A stretch of 64,000 bases of DNA from Gammaproteobacteria bacterium (GCA_018824085.1 JAHJHI010000033.1:1-64000); one strand, 5' to 3'; shown: positions 44,697 through 53,878, counted from the stretch's first letter. Numbers and translations: made by a program. The notes: generated by a model from the letters alone, not told the origin.

Positions 44697-46778
44697 TCAG
44701 TCGGCGTGGGCACCGCGCAGCGCCTCCCGCCCGCCACCCCCCGCGGTCGCCACGGGGACATCACCCAGCCGGATTTCGAATTCGAGTGACTGCAGCTGCA
44801 GACCGCTTGCATCGACCAGCGCCAGACGATGGCGCCCGGGCCGCGGGCTCCACAACGCGCGCCCTTCGATCGCCGGCAGGGTTTCGCCATCCACCAGCCA
44901 GCTCAGGCCCGGCCACGGCGGACGCGCTTCCAGCAGCAGCGGCTGGCGTCCGGCCGGCACGCTGGCGCTGACCAGCCTCACCACGCCAGCCCCCGGCTGA
45001 ACGATGCGCGGCCGGCCGAAGACGTCGCGTACCGTCGCATCGACAAAGGCCTGCTGCGTACCGGGCAGAAAGAACTCCTCGCGCTCCGCCTCGATCGGCG
45101 GTTCGAACTGCACACGCGCGGCCTTCAGGGCAGCCGGTGGAACCGGTGGCGGCAAGGGAGACACGTCGAGCGTTGACAGCACCGCCTGCCAGGCATCGCC
45201 GGCGGGCCTCGGCGCGCGCACTGCGACGGTGTAGCGAGCACTGAAACCGACCGCCCACCACGTGCGGCGATCCGGCGCATGCGCATTCATCAGCGCAGAC
45301 CAGGCGTACGGTCCCGCGGCAGTCCCGGAAGCCTCCTGCGGGACGCGATCGGACAGCAGGTCGCAGGTCAGCCAGGCCACGTTCGCCGGCCAGACGCGGC
45401 GCGCGGCGCGCTCGCCCTGCTGGAAGGCGCTCGCCTCCAGCCCCCACCGCGCCCAGACCCCGTCATTGACGAGCGAGCGGTAGGCATTGGCCAGCTCGAT
45501 CAGGCTGACGCGCGCACCACCGCCCGCCTGCGCACCCAGTCCGAGTTCACGCAGGCGGGCACCCAGCGCGTCCTCCCCCACCATGGCGCGTGCGCGCAGC
45601 ACAGCAAACTGCGCCGCACCCGCAAGCGCCCGGCGCACGCTCACGGCGCCCAGCCCGGCATCGTCCGGCACGCCGGCGGGTGGCGGCAGCGCGAGAAAGG
45701 CGGGGCTGTCGTCCAGCACCGATGCGCCGGTCAGCCAGCGCTGTTCGATCGCCAGACCATAGATGAAGGGCTGCAGCGCGCTGCCGGCCGCGAAGCGACG
45801 CGGCACCGCATCCGCTTCAGCCGAGCCGCCGCCCCACACCAGCACCTCGCCCGTCGCATTGTCGAGCACGACGACGGCGGTATCCGTCCGGTCCTGGCCA
45901 AGCGCGGCGAGCGCCTTGCGCTGCATGCGGGCGTCCAGCGTCGTGACGCGCAACTCGCCCGGTTCGCGCAGCAGCCGGCGGGCCAGTCCGGTCGCGTCGT
46001 CCCAGCGCGGTTCAAGCCGGTAGCGGTGCGAGAGCACCTGTTCCGCAAGCGCGCGGATGTCCGCACACGCGGGTACCGGCTTCATGCGCTTCGCCACCGC
46101 ACAGGCGCGCCTCGCAACGCGTTCGGGCGACGCATTCGGGCCGCGCAGCAGCGCCGCAAGCAGCACCGCCTCCGGTGCTTCGACGCTGTCCGGATCCTTG
46201 CCGAACAATCCACGCGCAGCAGCGGAGATGCCGCGCAATTCGCCGCGAAACGGCGCGAGATTGAAATACGCTTCGAGTATCTGCGCCTTGTTCCAGCGTC
46301 GTTCGATGGCGCGCGCCGCGGCCGCTTGGTCCCATTTCTGCCCTACGCTGCGGCGCGTGCCCATGAGGCGCAGCGCCGGGTCGATGAGGCCCGCGAGCTG
46401 CATCGTCAGCGTCGATGCACCACGCGGGCGGCGGCCTTCGAGCGTTCGCCACAGGTTGTCCCAGGTGGCCCCGGCAAGGGCCTGCCAGTCGACGCCGGAA
46501 TGTTCGAGAAAGCGCTTGTCCTCGGCGACGAGCAGCGCGCGCACCAGCGGCGGCGACAGCGCTCGCGCGCTGACCCAGTCGAGCCGGCGTTCAGTGAAGT
46601 CGACACGCACTTCGGCCAGAGGCTGGCCGTAGCGATCGAGCAGGCGGGCTTCGGAGGACTGCCAGTTGTCGCGGACAGTTTCGAAATCCGGCGCATTCGC
46701 CAGCGCGGCGCCGCCGGACAGGAGCGCCCCGCACAACAGCAGGCAGCGCGCAAGACGGGGGGCCGGGCGGACGTTCAT
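44697..46778 (-). CDS. pbpC: Penicillin-binding protein 1C-like, with degraded transpeptidase motifs
   Basis: A 693-residue class A-type protein: signal or anchor RCLLLCGALLSGGAALA, a GT51 glycosyltransferase domain with LLVAEDKRFLEHSGVD (Glu86) and GASTLTMQLAGL, a transpeptidase-like domain, and a C-terminal BiPBP_C domain. The glycosyltransferase motifs are intact. The transpeptidase active serine motif SxxK reads SALQ (Ser333-Gln336), the SxN motif is not found where expected (AGAAQFAVL), and KTG is absent (WSALMNAHAP). Cross-linking activity is therefore unlikely. In normal PbpC these motifs read STLK, SxN and KTGTS. Confidence 0.9.
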   Translation of the reverse strand: MNVRPAPRLARCLLLCGALLSGGAALANAPDFETVRDNWQSSEARLLDRYGQPLAEVRVDFTERRLDWVSARALSPPLVRALLVAEDKRFLEHSGVDWQALAGATWDNLWRTLEGRRPRGASTLTMQLAGLIDPALRLMGTRRSVGQKWDQAAAARAIERRWNKAQILEAYFNLAPFRGELRGISAAARGLFGKDPDSVEAPEAVLLAALLRGPNASPERVARRACAVAKRMKPVPACADIRALAEQVLSHRYRLEPRWDDATGLARRLLREPGELRVTTLDARMQRKALAALGQDRTDTAVVVLDNATGEVLVWGGGSAEADAVPRRFAAGSALQPFIYGLAIEQRWLTGASVLDDSPAFLALPPPAGVPDDAGLGAVSVRRALAGAAQFAVLRARAMVGEDALGARLRELGLGAQAGGGARVSLIELANAYRSLVNDGVWARWGLEASAFQQGERAARRVWPANVAWLTCDLLSDRVPQEASGTAAGPYAWSALMNAHAPDRRTWWAVGFSARYTVAVRAPRPAGDAWQAVLSTLDVSPLPPPVPPAALKAARVQFEPPIEAEREEFFLPGTQQAFVDATVRDVFGRPRIVQPGAGVVRLVSASVPAGRQPLLLEARPPWPGLSWLVDGETLPAIEGRALWSPRPGRHRLALVDASGLQLQSLEFEIRLGDVPVATAGGGGREALRGAHAD

Positions 46779-46814
46779 GCGCGGCGCATGCGCGCAGGTT
46801 TCAGCCGCACGCGC

Positions 46815-47180
46815 TCAGCACGCGCAGAGCGAGCACTTGTCGCCGGATGCCTGGCGCTCGACGGTCACGCGCGCCAGTTGCGGCAGCTGCGACGCCAGCG
46901 CGCGCCAGATGAACTGGCAGAGATTTTCCAGCGTCGCCGGGCCAAGCCCGTCCACTTCGTCGAGGAAGCGGTGATCAAGCCGGTCGCGCACATCGGCCAG
47001 CGCGGCGCGCAGCACGGCGAGGTCGAGCAGCATGCCGCTGTCGGGATCGGGCTCGCCGCGCAGCATCACTTCCGCGTGATAGGTGTGGCCGTGGATGCGC
47101 AGGCTGGATTCGGTTTCCAGCTTGCGCCGCAGCGTGTGTGCGGCTTCAAAGAAGAAGCGCTGACTGAGTTCTACAACCAT
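46815..47180 (-). CDS. queD: 6-carboxytetrahydropterin synthase-like protein QueD
   Basis: A 121-residue T-fold enzyme of queuosine biosynthesis that converts dihydroneopterin triphosphate to 6-carboxytetrahydropterin. The zinc site is seen as FFFEAAHTL and IHGHTYHAEVML, the catalytic acid triad as RLDHRFLDEVDGLGPATLENLCQFI. The cysteine usually four residues before HGH (as in E. coli QueD) is Ser here (SSLRIHGH), whereas the C-terminus has GDKCSLCAC. It lies 27 bases downstream of queE on the same strand. Confidence 0.9.
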   Translation of the reverse strand: MVVELSQRFFFEAAHTLRRKLETESSLRIHGHTYHAEVMLRGEPDPDSGMLLDLAVLRAALADVRDRLDHRFLDEVDGLGPATLENLCQFIWRALASQLPQLARVTVERQASGDKCSLCAC

Positions 47181-47207
47181 CTTGAAGATATCCGGAAAAA
47201 CAGGCGC

Positions 47208-47840
47208 TCAACGTATGCCGACCGCCTTGTGCGTCTGGAAGCTGAGCCGCCAGCGCGGATGCCGCATGCACCATTCGATGGCCCACCGGCTGTTGTCGGC
47301 ACTGTGCGCATTGTCCATCGGCTGCACCAGAAAGTGGGCGAAATCCCACGTCTCCATCGCCTCAAGGTCCAGCCCGTCCTGCGGCACCACGACCTTGAGT
47401 TCGTGGCCACGCCGCTGCACCACCTCGTTGCCCGCCTTCGGGCTGACACACAGCCAGTCCAGCCCGTCGGGTGCGGCGACGGTTCCGTTGGTTTCGACGG
47501 CGATCTCGAAACCGCGGTCATGCAGCGCGGCGATCAATTCGCCATCGACCTGCAGCAGCGGCTCGCCACCGGTCAGCACGACCAGGCGGGGCCCGCCGGA
47601 GCCGCCCCGGCAGGCATCGATTGCGCCCGCCAGCGCGCCGGCATCGGCGTAGCGTCCGCCCTGCGTGCCGTCGGTACCGACAAAGTCGGTGTCGCAGAAG
47701 CGGCACTGCGCGGTCGCACGATCGGACTCCCGTCCGCTCCACAGGTTGCAGCCGGCAAAACGGCAGAACACCGCGGCACGACCGGCGTTGAGCCCTTCGC
47801 CCTGCAGCGTGTAGAAAATTTCCTTCACCTGATAGGTCAC
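47208..47840 (-). CDS. queE: 7-carboxy-7-deazaguanine synthase QueE
   Basis: A 210-residue radical-SAM enzyme that makes 7-carboxy-7-deazaguanine from the QueD product. The start is GTG 47840 (VTYQVKEIFYTLQGEGLNAGRAAVF). The cluster motif is CX14CX2C: CNLWSGRESDRATAQCRFC, the longer spacing seen in Burkholderia-type QueE. The rest includes LTGGEPLLQVD and VETNGTVAAPDGLDWLCVSPK. It forms a pair with queD; queC and queF are not in the window. Confidence 0.95.
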   Translation of the reverse strand: MTYQVKEIFYTLQGEGLNAGRAAVFCRFAGCNLWSGRESDRATAQCRFCDTDFVGTDGTQGGRYADAGALAGAIDACRGGSGGPRLVVLTGGEPLLQVDGELIAALHDRGFEIAVETNGTVAAPDGLDWLCVSPKAGNEVVQRRGHELKVVVPQDGLDLEAMETWDFAHFLVQPMDNAHSADNSRWAIEWCMRHPRWRLSFQTHKAVGIR

Positions 47841-47902
47841 GGCGCGAACTGGTACGGCGAAAAACGCGCTAGGGTAGCGCGTTTGAAGGATTTTTCCACG
47901 CA

Positions 47903-48913
47903 ATGAGCGACGCCACCAGCCAGCAGCCCTACGCCGACCTGACACCCGAAGCCGTGCTTGACGCGCTGGAAGCAGCCGGCTTCGCCGTGGACGGCCGCCT
48001 GCTTGCGCTCAACAGCTTCGAGAACCGCGTGTATCAGGTCGGCGTGGACGACGCGCCACCCATGATCGCGAAGTTCTACCGCCCGGGTCGCTGGAGCGAC
48101 GAAGCCATCCTTGAGGAACACGCGTTCTGCCTCGAACTGGCGGCGCGCGAGATTCCGGTGGTGGCGCCGATCGAACTGCCCGGTGGCGGCACGCTGATGA
48201 CGCACGGCGGTTATCGTTTCGCGCTCTTTCCGCGCCGCGGCGGGCGTGCCCCCGAGCTGGACCGCGCCGACACGCTGGAGTGGATAGGCCGCTTCATGGG
48301 ACGCATCCACGCGCTCGGGGCGGTGCAGCCCTATGTCCATCGGCCGGCGCTGGACATCGCGAGCTTCGGAGAAATCCCTGCGGCCTATGTGCTGGAACAC
48401 GACTTCGTGCCGCTTGAGCTGTCCAGCGTCTATCGCGGCGTATGCGAACAGGCGCTGGACGGTGTGTGCGCCGCATTCGCCCGCGCTGGCGACGTACGCC
48501 GCATCCGCACGCACGGTGACTGCCACGTCGGCAACATGCTGTGGGTAGAGGGCCAGGGCCCGCATTTCGTCGACTTCGACGACAGCCGCATGGCGCCCGC
48601 GATCCAGGATCTGTGGATGCTGCTGTCCGGCGATCGGCCGGAGCGCGCGCACCAGCTTGCGGACGTGCTCGCGGGCTACGAGGAGTTCTGCGAGTTCGAC
48701 CCGCGCGAGCTGCATCTGATCGAAGCGCTGCGCACGCTGCGCCTGATCCATCACAGCGGCTGGATCGCCCGGCGCTGGCAGGATCCGGCCTTTCCCGCCG
48801 CCTTCCCGTGGTTCGACACGCCACGCTACTGGGAGGCGCGCATTCTCGAACTGCGCGAACAGATCGCGATGCTCGAAGAGCTGCCGCTGTGGCTCGCGCC
48901 CGGCATGCGCTGA
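47903..48913 (+). CDS. srkA: Stress response kinase A (SrkA/YihE)
   Basis: A 336-residue protein kinase-like enzyme of the APH/choline-kinase fold. Motifs: LALNSFENRVYQVGVDDAPPMIAKFYRP (nucleotide and Lys), EHAFCLELAAREIPVVAPI, the catalytic loop RIRTHGDCHVGNMLW and the metal Asp in VDFDDSRMAPAIQDLW. SrkA phosphorylates Ser/Thr targets and limits death caused by oxidative stress. It is divergent from queE by 62 bases. Confidence 0.95.
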   Translation: MSDATSQQPYADLTPEAVLDALEAAGFAVDGRLLALNSFENRVYQVGVDDAPPMIAKFYRPGRWSDEAILEEHAFCLELAAREIPVVAPIELPGGGTLMTHGGYRFALFPRRGGRAPELDRADTLEWIGRFMGRIHALGAVQPYVHRPALDIASFGEIPAAYVLEHDFVPLELSSVYRGVCEQALDGVCAAFARAGDVRRIRTHGDCHVGNMLWVEGQGPHFVDFDDSRMAPAIQDLWMLLSGDRPERAHQLADVLAGYEEFCEFDPRELHLIEALRTLRLIHHSGWIARRWQDPAFPAAFPWFDTPRYWEARILELREQIAMLEELPLWLAPGMR

Positions 48914-48922
48914 ACGCACGGC

Positions 48923-50137
48923 TCAGCGCACCCGGAACGGCAGGTTGGCGGTGGCCGCCTTGCCCTGTCCGTCGCGCACTGTCATGAACAGCCGATAGGC
49001 GCCCGGCCGGGCGGGTGCCACGAAACGTACGCTGCGCACGCCGGCCTGCAGCACGCGCACCGCGACGACCGGCGGAGCCTCCTCATGATCGCCCCCTGCG
49101 CGCAGGTCGCGCGCCTCGGCGCGCACCACCCACTCGGTCGTCAGCGGCGAACCGCCGGGCGACACCACATCGATACCGGCCGAAACCTCCTGCCCGGGCG
49201 TGAAATCATCGGCCGCGATGCCGATGCCGCGTACTCGCGGCGCCGCGCGTGCGACCGGCCTGCCCCATGCGCTGGCCAGCGCATCGGTCATCGGCGTCAG
49301 ACTGCCATCGGCCAGCAGCAACCCGTGCCACGTCGCCGTCTGCTCCTGCTTGGCGCCCCACAGGAAGGGAAACGCGCCACGCACCTGTGGCTGGGTTGCC
49401 AGAAAAGCGAGCGCGTCGCGAAAAAAATCGGCTTTCTGGCTGCTCGTCAGTTCGACCGGCGCGCCCCACGGCTTCGTCCCCGCCTGCCACTGACCGAGCG
49501 GCCCGAGCTCGGTCACGACCACCGGCTTGTCGATGCCGAGCGCGCGCAGGCGGTCGGGCAACTGGAACACCGAGCCCCCGTAGAGATTGAGGCCCAGCAT
49601 GTCGACGTCGGGGCAGCAGTCCGCCAGCGGCGCCAGCCACTCGTTGCTGTTGTCGGCCACCACCATGAGCACCGGGTGGCGCGCATCAAGCGATTTCACG
49701 ATCGCCGCGAGCCGGTTGATTTCGCGCCAGACCGGGCGCGGATCGGGCACCCCGGTTTCGACCTCGTTGCCCACGGCCCACGCGAGCAGCGCGGGATGAC
49801 CTCGATGGCGTTCGACAAAGCGGCGCAGCGCGTCTTCCTGCCGGCCTCGCGCCGCCGCGTCGTCCAGCCTGAAACCGTGGCGGGGATGCGCGAGCCACAG
49901 CCCCATGATGACGCGCATGCCCAGCTGCTGCGCGGCATCCAGCACCCACACGTCCGATTCGCGATAGACGCGCACGACACGCGCTCCGGACGCTGCAAGC
50001 GCAGTGAGCGCCCCGCGATCGCCTTCGAACGCGGCACCCAGCCAGAACCGGTGCGGCGCCACGCCGTCCCGGGCGAGCGCGGGCACGCAGCACATCGCCA
50101 GCCAAACCGCCATCCACCGCCAGATCCGTCCGCCCAT
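48923..50137 (-). CDS. Secreted TIM-barrel glycoside hydrolase-like protein
   Basis: A 404-residue protein with signal peptide MAVWLAMCCVPALA. The (beta/alpha)8 barrel includes VVRVYRESDVWVLDAAQQLGMRVIMGLWL, and two candidate catalytic acids: Glu125 in WAVGNEVETG and Glu210 in VVVTELGP, the spacing of GH clan A (GH2/GH5/GH17-like). A C-terminal domain from residue ~300 is beta-rich (VRSVRFVAPARPGAYRLFMTVRDGQGKAATANLPFRV), like an Ig or FN3 module. Family and substrate are not decided. It is convergent with srkA and upstream of the protease gene on the same strand. Confidence 0.85.
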   Translation of the reverse strand: MGGRIWRWMAVWLAMCCVPALARDGVAPHRFWLGAAFEGDRGALTALAASGARVVRVYRESDVWVLDAAQQLGMRVIMGLWLAHPRHGFRLDDAAARGRQEDALRRFVERHRGHPALLAWAVGNEVETGVPDPRPVWREINRLAAIVKSLDARHPVLMVVADNSNEWLAPLADCCPDVDMLGLNLYGGSVFQLPDRLRALGIDKPVVVTELGPLGQWQAGTKPWGAPVELTSSQKADFFRDALAFLATQPQVRGAFPFLWGAKQEQTATWHGLLLADGSLTPMTDALASAWGRPVARAAPRVRGIGIAADDFTPGQEVSAGIDVVSPGGSPLTTEWVVRAEARDLRAGGDHEEAPPVVAVRVLQAGVRSVRFVAPARPGAYRLFMTVRDGQGKAATANLPFRVR

Positions 50138-50239
50138 CGTTGCCCCTCCTGCATGCGCGCCGCACCGCGCGGCCTCCGCTCATGTCGCCGGGACGCGCCG
50201 CGCAGACATCCGTTCCCCACCACCGCCGCGAGGCGGCGC

Positions 50240-50971
50240 TCAGTCCGCCGTCAGCGTCATCAGAATGTCGGCGTACCAGGCGCAGTTGAGGCCGAGCGCC
50301 TCATCGATCTTGCGGTCGCGCGTGCCGACGTCCAGTCGCGCGGAATGCACGCCGAGCAGCATCCACGGCAGGTCGCCGAGCGCGCCGTCGCCGTCGCGCA
50401 CCCGCATCACGACGCTCGCGCCGCTGGTGCCGCGATGCGTGCGCGCGTCCGTCAGAAAGTAACCTTCCCCCTGAAAACGCAGACCGAAGGACGATGCAAT
50501 GACGGCATGCCGCACGACCGGCATGTGATGCAGCGTGTCGTGAAACCCGAGTGGAAAGCCGACCACAAGCAAGGAACTGCCGACTTCAACCTGATTCGCG
50601 TCCGCGTTCAGGTGCTGCGGCGTGAATGCGCGATATACGGTTGTTTTCGGCAGCGCGGCACGTTCGATCTCGATCACCGCGACATCGATCTCGCCCGCGG
50701 TATCGACGCCCTGGCGCCAGATGCTCTTGCCGTGGCGGTAGAGCGGGATGGAAAACCCGGTCGACGACGCCATGTTCTGCGGATCGGTGTGCAGTTCGAT
50801 CTCGATGCGGTCGGGAAAATGCTTGCTCGGTTCGTCAATGACCACGTGCCGGCTCGTCACGAGAAACAGCTGCCCGTCACGTTCGAAGAAAAAACCGGTC
50901 GCATTCGTCAGGAGGCGTTGCTGGTCGAACGTGCATACACGTGCGGCAGTGAGCAGGAGTGGTTCGATCAT
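50240..50971 (-). CDS. Trypsin-like serine protease, cytoplasmic or unexported
   Basis: A 243-residue protein of the chymotrypsin/HtrA-like fold without a signal peptide. The triad is visible: His42 (LVTSRHVVID), Asp97 (GEIDVAVIEI) and Ser183 (HRGTSGASVVM). No PDZ domain follows. The middle segment VEVGSSLLVVGFPLGFHDTLH is typical of trypsin-like proteases that act on cell proteins or phage defence, but the target is unknown. ATG 50971 is the best start; an upstream open frame lacks homology. It lies 103 bases upstream of the glycoside hydrolase gene. Confidence 0.85.
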   Translation of the reverse strand: MIEPLLLTAARVCTFDQQRLLTNATGFFFERDGQLFLVTSRHVVIDEPSKHFPDRIEIELHTDPQNMASSTGFSIPLYRHGKSIWRQGVDTAGEIDVAVIEIERAALPKTTVYRAFTPQHLNADANQVEVGSSLLVVGFPLGFHDTLHHMPVVRHAVIASSFGLRFQGEGYFLTDARTHRGTSGASVVMRVRDGDGALGDLPWMLLGVHSARLDVGTRDRKIDEALGLNCAWYADILMTLTAD

Positions 50972-51568
50972 GTACGGGCGGTGCTCCGTGAAAAGGTGCT
51001 GCTGGGGCGGCGGGCACGGCCAGCAGGGCCGCGCAGGCGCGCTCTCGGAGGGGGAAACGGCGGTCCCGCAAGGGGAACCCGGTCGAAGGTGTATACTCAT
51101 ACACCAGTGTCGAACGCGCATCGCCCCGGATGTTGGCACGAAGATCCGCCTTTTGGCGGGTGATCGTGCCTTCGCAACCGTCTTCATGCCGGGGATTCGA
51201 CGCCGCATCCACAAGGGCTCCGCACGTGAATGCGAAGTCCGGACGGTGCGCAGCAACCTTCCGGCATGTCTTTCTTCATCGCGCCTGTTTCGGCGACCCG
51301 GCGACGGCCGCACTTTCATCTGCGGCCAGACGGCGGCGTTGCCAGGCGCGACGCGGTAAAGCCAGCGAGTACGTACACCTCGCCTCCAGCCCCCGGGCCG
51401 GAGGTTTCCAGCGTTCGTCCTGCTGAATGGTTTCTGTGTGGCAATGGCCCGCCGGTCATGCCGCAATCCTCGCGTGGGGGACACATCGGCAAGTGCCGCT
51501 TGCCCCCACCGGAAAAGTACGGTCAGGCCGCGCTTTTCCATTTAAGATTTGAATCAGGAGAAGTAGCT
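50972..51568. other. 600-base gene-free gap between the protease gene and infA
   Basis: No supported gene lies here. An open frame continues in frame with infA back to 51230, but its residues (many Arg, Pro and Ser) show no family likeness. A perfect inverted repeat GGTGTAT-ACTC-ATACACC lies at 51088-51105 with TATACT inside it. The last 60 bases before infA are AT-rich (CTTTTCCATTTAAGATTTGAATCAGGAG), which suggests an infA promoter and a long leader. A small RNA or a regulatory leader is possible. Confidence 0.5.
51088..51105. repeat. Perfect inverted repeat GGTGTAT-N4-ATACACC
   Basis: Arms 51088-51094 and 51099-51105 are exact complements with ACTC between them. It lies ~120 bases upstream of the protease start and ~460 bases upstream of infA. 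It could be an operator for a dimeric repressor. Confidence 0.5.
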
Positions 51569-51826
51569 ATGGCCAAAGAAGAACTCATCGACATGAACGG
51601 CGTGGTGACCGAAGTGCTGCCGGACTCGCGTTTCCGCGTCACGCTTGAAAACGGTCACGAAGTTGTCGCCTACACCTGCGGCAAGATGCGCAAGCACCAC
51701 ATCCGCATCCTCGCCGGCGACAAGGTGTCGCTCGAACTGTCGCCCTACGACTTCAGCAAGGGGCGCATCACCTTCCGCCACATCGAAGGCCGCGGCCCGG
51801 CGCCGTCACAGCGCCGCGTGCACTGA
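51569..51826 (+). CDS. infA: Translation initiation factor IF-1, second-copy type
   Basis: An 85-residue OB-fold protein: [71 protein letters not shown]. This is IF-1 with the usual loop, plus a 13-residue C-terminal tail ([13 protein letters not shown]) absent from the 72-residue standard form. It is not in the ribosomal protein operon, which fits the orphan infA copies known in Betaproteobacteria. ATCAGGAGAAGTAGCT precedes ATG 51569. The preceding 600 bases are non-coding. Confidence 0.96.
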   Translation: MAKEELIDMNGVVTEVLPDSRFRVTLENGHEVVAYTCGKMRKHHIRILAGDKVSLELSPYDFSKGRITFRHIEGRGPAPSQRRVH

Positions 51827-52036
51827 CCGCCCGGCCTGTCACCGCAGGCCTGCGATCATGGCGCAACGCGCCGGTCATCGCCGGCCACACACACCGCACC
51901 TCACCCCCGTCAATCCGTCTGCGCCCCGGACGGCCGGCACACGACGGTACATGACCGCTCCCCCTGGCGGCGTGATCTAGACTTCCCGATGGGGATGGCC
52001 CTCTTCGCCATCCCGTTCCACACGGGAGTTCGCCAC

Positions 52037-53422
52037 ATGACGCAAGCAGTCAGAATGGAAAGCGATACGCTGGGTGCGATCGCTGTTCCTGCAGAAGCCC
52101 TCTGGGGCGCCCAGACGCAACGCGCACTGACCCACTTCCGTATCTCCACCGAACGCATGCCGGACGCGCTGCTGATGGCGCTGGCGCTCGTCAAGCGCGC
52201 CTGCGCGCAGGTCAATGGCGAACTCGGACTGCTGCCGGCCGGCATGGCGGACGCCATCGTCCGGGCCGCCGACGAAGTGCGGGCGGGGGAGCATCCGGAC
52301 GCGTTTCCGCTCGCCGTATGGCAGACCGGCTCCGGCACGCAGACCAACATGAACATGAACGAAGTGCTGGCCAACCGCGCGTCGGAATTGCTGAATGGCG
52401 GCCGGGGCGAGCAGCGCACGGTGCATCCGAACGATGACGTGAACCTCGGTCAGTCGTCGAACGACATTTTCCCGACCGCGATGCATGTGGCGGCGGCGAG
52501 CGCACTGGCTGAACGACTGCTGCCCGCGCTGCACTCGCTGCGCGGCGCCCTGGCCGAGCAGTCCGCTGCCTGCGCAGGCATCGTGAAGATCGGCCGCACC
52601 CACCTGCAGGACGCCACGCCGCTCACGCTCGGGCAGGAAATGTCGGGCTGGGTCGCACAACTCGAACACGCCGGGCGCGCCATCACCGCCACGCTGGACG
52701 CGCTGCATGAGCTGGCGGTGGGGGGCACCGCCGTCGGCACCGGTCTGAACACGCACGCCGAGTTCGGGACGCGAGTCGCCGCGCATCTGGCCACCGCGAC
52801 CGGGCTGCCGCTGCACTGCGCATCGAATCGCTACGCGGCGCTCGCGGCGCACGACCCGCTCGTGAGCACGCACGGCGCACTGAAGACGCTGGCCGTGGCA
52901 CTGATGAAGATCGCCAACGACGTGCGCTGGCTTGCCTCCGGACCGCGTTGCGGCATCGGCGAACTGCAGCTTCCGGAGAACGAGCCTGGCAGTTCCATCA
53001 TGCCGGGCAAGGTCAATCCGACGCAGTGCGAAGCGCTCACGATGGTGTGTTGCCAGGTGCTGGGCAACGACGTCGCGCTGAGCATCGGCGGCGCTTCCGG
53101 CAACTTCGAACTGAACGTGTTCAAACCGCTGATCATCCGGAATTTTCTGGAGAGCGTGCGCTTGCTGGGCGACGCCATGGCGAGCTTCGAGGAGCACTGC
53201 GTACGCGGCATGCGCCCGGACCGTGAACGCATCGAATCATTGCTGGAGCGTTCGCTGATGCTGGTGACGGCGCTCAGTCCGCACATCGGCTACGACCGCG
53301 CGGCCGGCATCGCCAAGCACGCGCACCGCGAAGGGCTGTCGCTGCGCGACGCAGCGCTTGCACTGGGCGAGGTCAGCGCGGCCCAGTTCGACGAATGGGT
53401 ACAGCCCGCGCGCATGGTGTGA
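52037..53422 (+). CDS. fumC: Class II fumarate hydratase FumC
   Basis: A 461-residue enzyme of the TCA cycle that hydrates fumarate to L-malate. The family motif [20 protein letters not shown] is present, along with [41 protein letters not shown] and [10 protein letters not shown]. The N-terminus [37 protein letters not shown] is FumC-like. ATG 52037 is chosen; the upstream extension is not homologous. It is convergent with the DksA-like gene. Confidence 0.96.
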   Translation: MTQAVRMESDTLGAIAVPAEALWGAQTQRALTHFRISTERMPDALLMALALVKRACAQVNGELGLLPAGMADAIVRAADEVRAGEHPDAFPLAVWQTGSGTQTNMNMNEVLANRASELLNGGRGEQRTVHPNDDVNLGQSSNDIFPTAMHVAAASALAERLLPALHSLRGALAEQSAACAGIVKIGRTHLQDATPLTLGQEMSGWVAQLEHAGRAITATLDALHELAVGGTAVGTGLNTHAEFGTRVAAHLATATGLPLHCASNRYAALAAHDPLVSTHGALKTLAVALMKIANDVRWLASGPRCGIGELQLPENEPGSSIMPGKVNPTQCEALTMVCCQVLGNDVALSIGGASGNFELNVFKPLIIRNFLESVRLLGDAMASFEEHCVRGMRPDRERIESLLERSLMLVTALSPHIGYDRAAGIAKHAHREGLSLRDAALALGEVSAAQFDEWVQPARMV

Positions 53423-53427
53423 CCGGA

Positions 53428-53441
53428 GCCGCCGGGGCGGC
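53428..53441. terminator. Short GC hairpin between convergent fumC and dksA-like gene
   Basis: GCCGCC (53428-53433), GG, GGCGGC (53436-53441) form a compact inverted repeat within the 21-base convergent gap. No T tract follows in either direction, so termination is only possible, not certain. Confidence 0.35.
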
Positions 53442-53443
53442 GG

Positions 53444-53878
53444 CTATCTGCCGCGCATGCGCCGGCGCTGCTCGTGCAATTCCTGTGCTTCGAGCGACAG
53501 CGTGGCCGTTGGCCGGGCGAGCAGCCGCGCGATGCCTATCGGCTCACCGGAGAACTCGCACCAGCCGTAGCTGCCGTCGGCGATGCGCTTGAGCGCCTCG
53601 TCTATCGTGTGCAGATGCTTGCGCTCACGGTCGCGTACGCGCAGCTCAAGTGAATGGTCTTCTTCCAGCGACGCCCGGTCGGACGGGTCGGGCGTGCGCT
53701 CGAATTCGTGCAGGTGCTGCGTGGTTTCATGCGCGGATTGCAGCAACGCGTCGCGTTCGGCGCACAGTCGCTGGTGGAAGAACGCAAGCTGTTCCGCTGA
53801 CATGTATTCCGATTCGGGCGCCGCAAGCAGCGTGGCTTCCGCAGCGGAGAGCGGATCGGATACGGGGGCAATCATCAT
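53444..53878 (-). CDS. DksA/TraR-family protein lacking the zinc-finger cysteines
   Basis: A 144-residue RNA-polymerase-binding-type protein: a long coiled coil (YMSAEQLAFFHQRLCAERDALLQSAHETTQHLHEF ... LRVRDRERKHLHTIDEALKRIADGSYGWCEFSGEPIGIARLLARPTATLSLEAQELHEQRRR). The C-terminal globular part has only one Cys (WCEFSGEP) instead of the four zinc ligands of E. coli DksA, as in Alphaproteobacteria-type DksA. The tip acidic pair is in ERTPDPSDRASLEED. GAGGAGGCCGGCC precedes ATG 53878. It likely modulates RNA polymerase with or without ppGpp. Confidence 0.88.
   Translation of the reverse strand: MMIAPVSDPLSAAEATLLAAPESEYMSAEQLAFFHQRLCAERDALLQSAHETTQHLHEFERTPDPSDRASLEEDHSLELRVRDRERKHLHTIDEALKRIADGSYGWCEFSGEPIGIARLLARPTATLSLEAQELHEQRRRMRGR

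Noticed and set aside
45279-47906. 875-codon plus-strand frame opposite pbpC, queD and queE
   Set aside because: It spans three well-supported minus-strand genes and shows only shadow composition.
51230-51568. N-terminal extension of infA by more than 100 residues
   Set aside because: The residues are low-complexity and IF-1 homology begins exactly at ATG 51569 with a good ribosome site.
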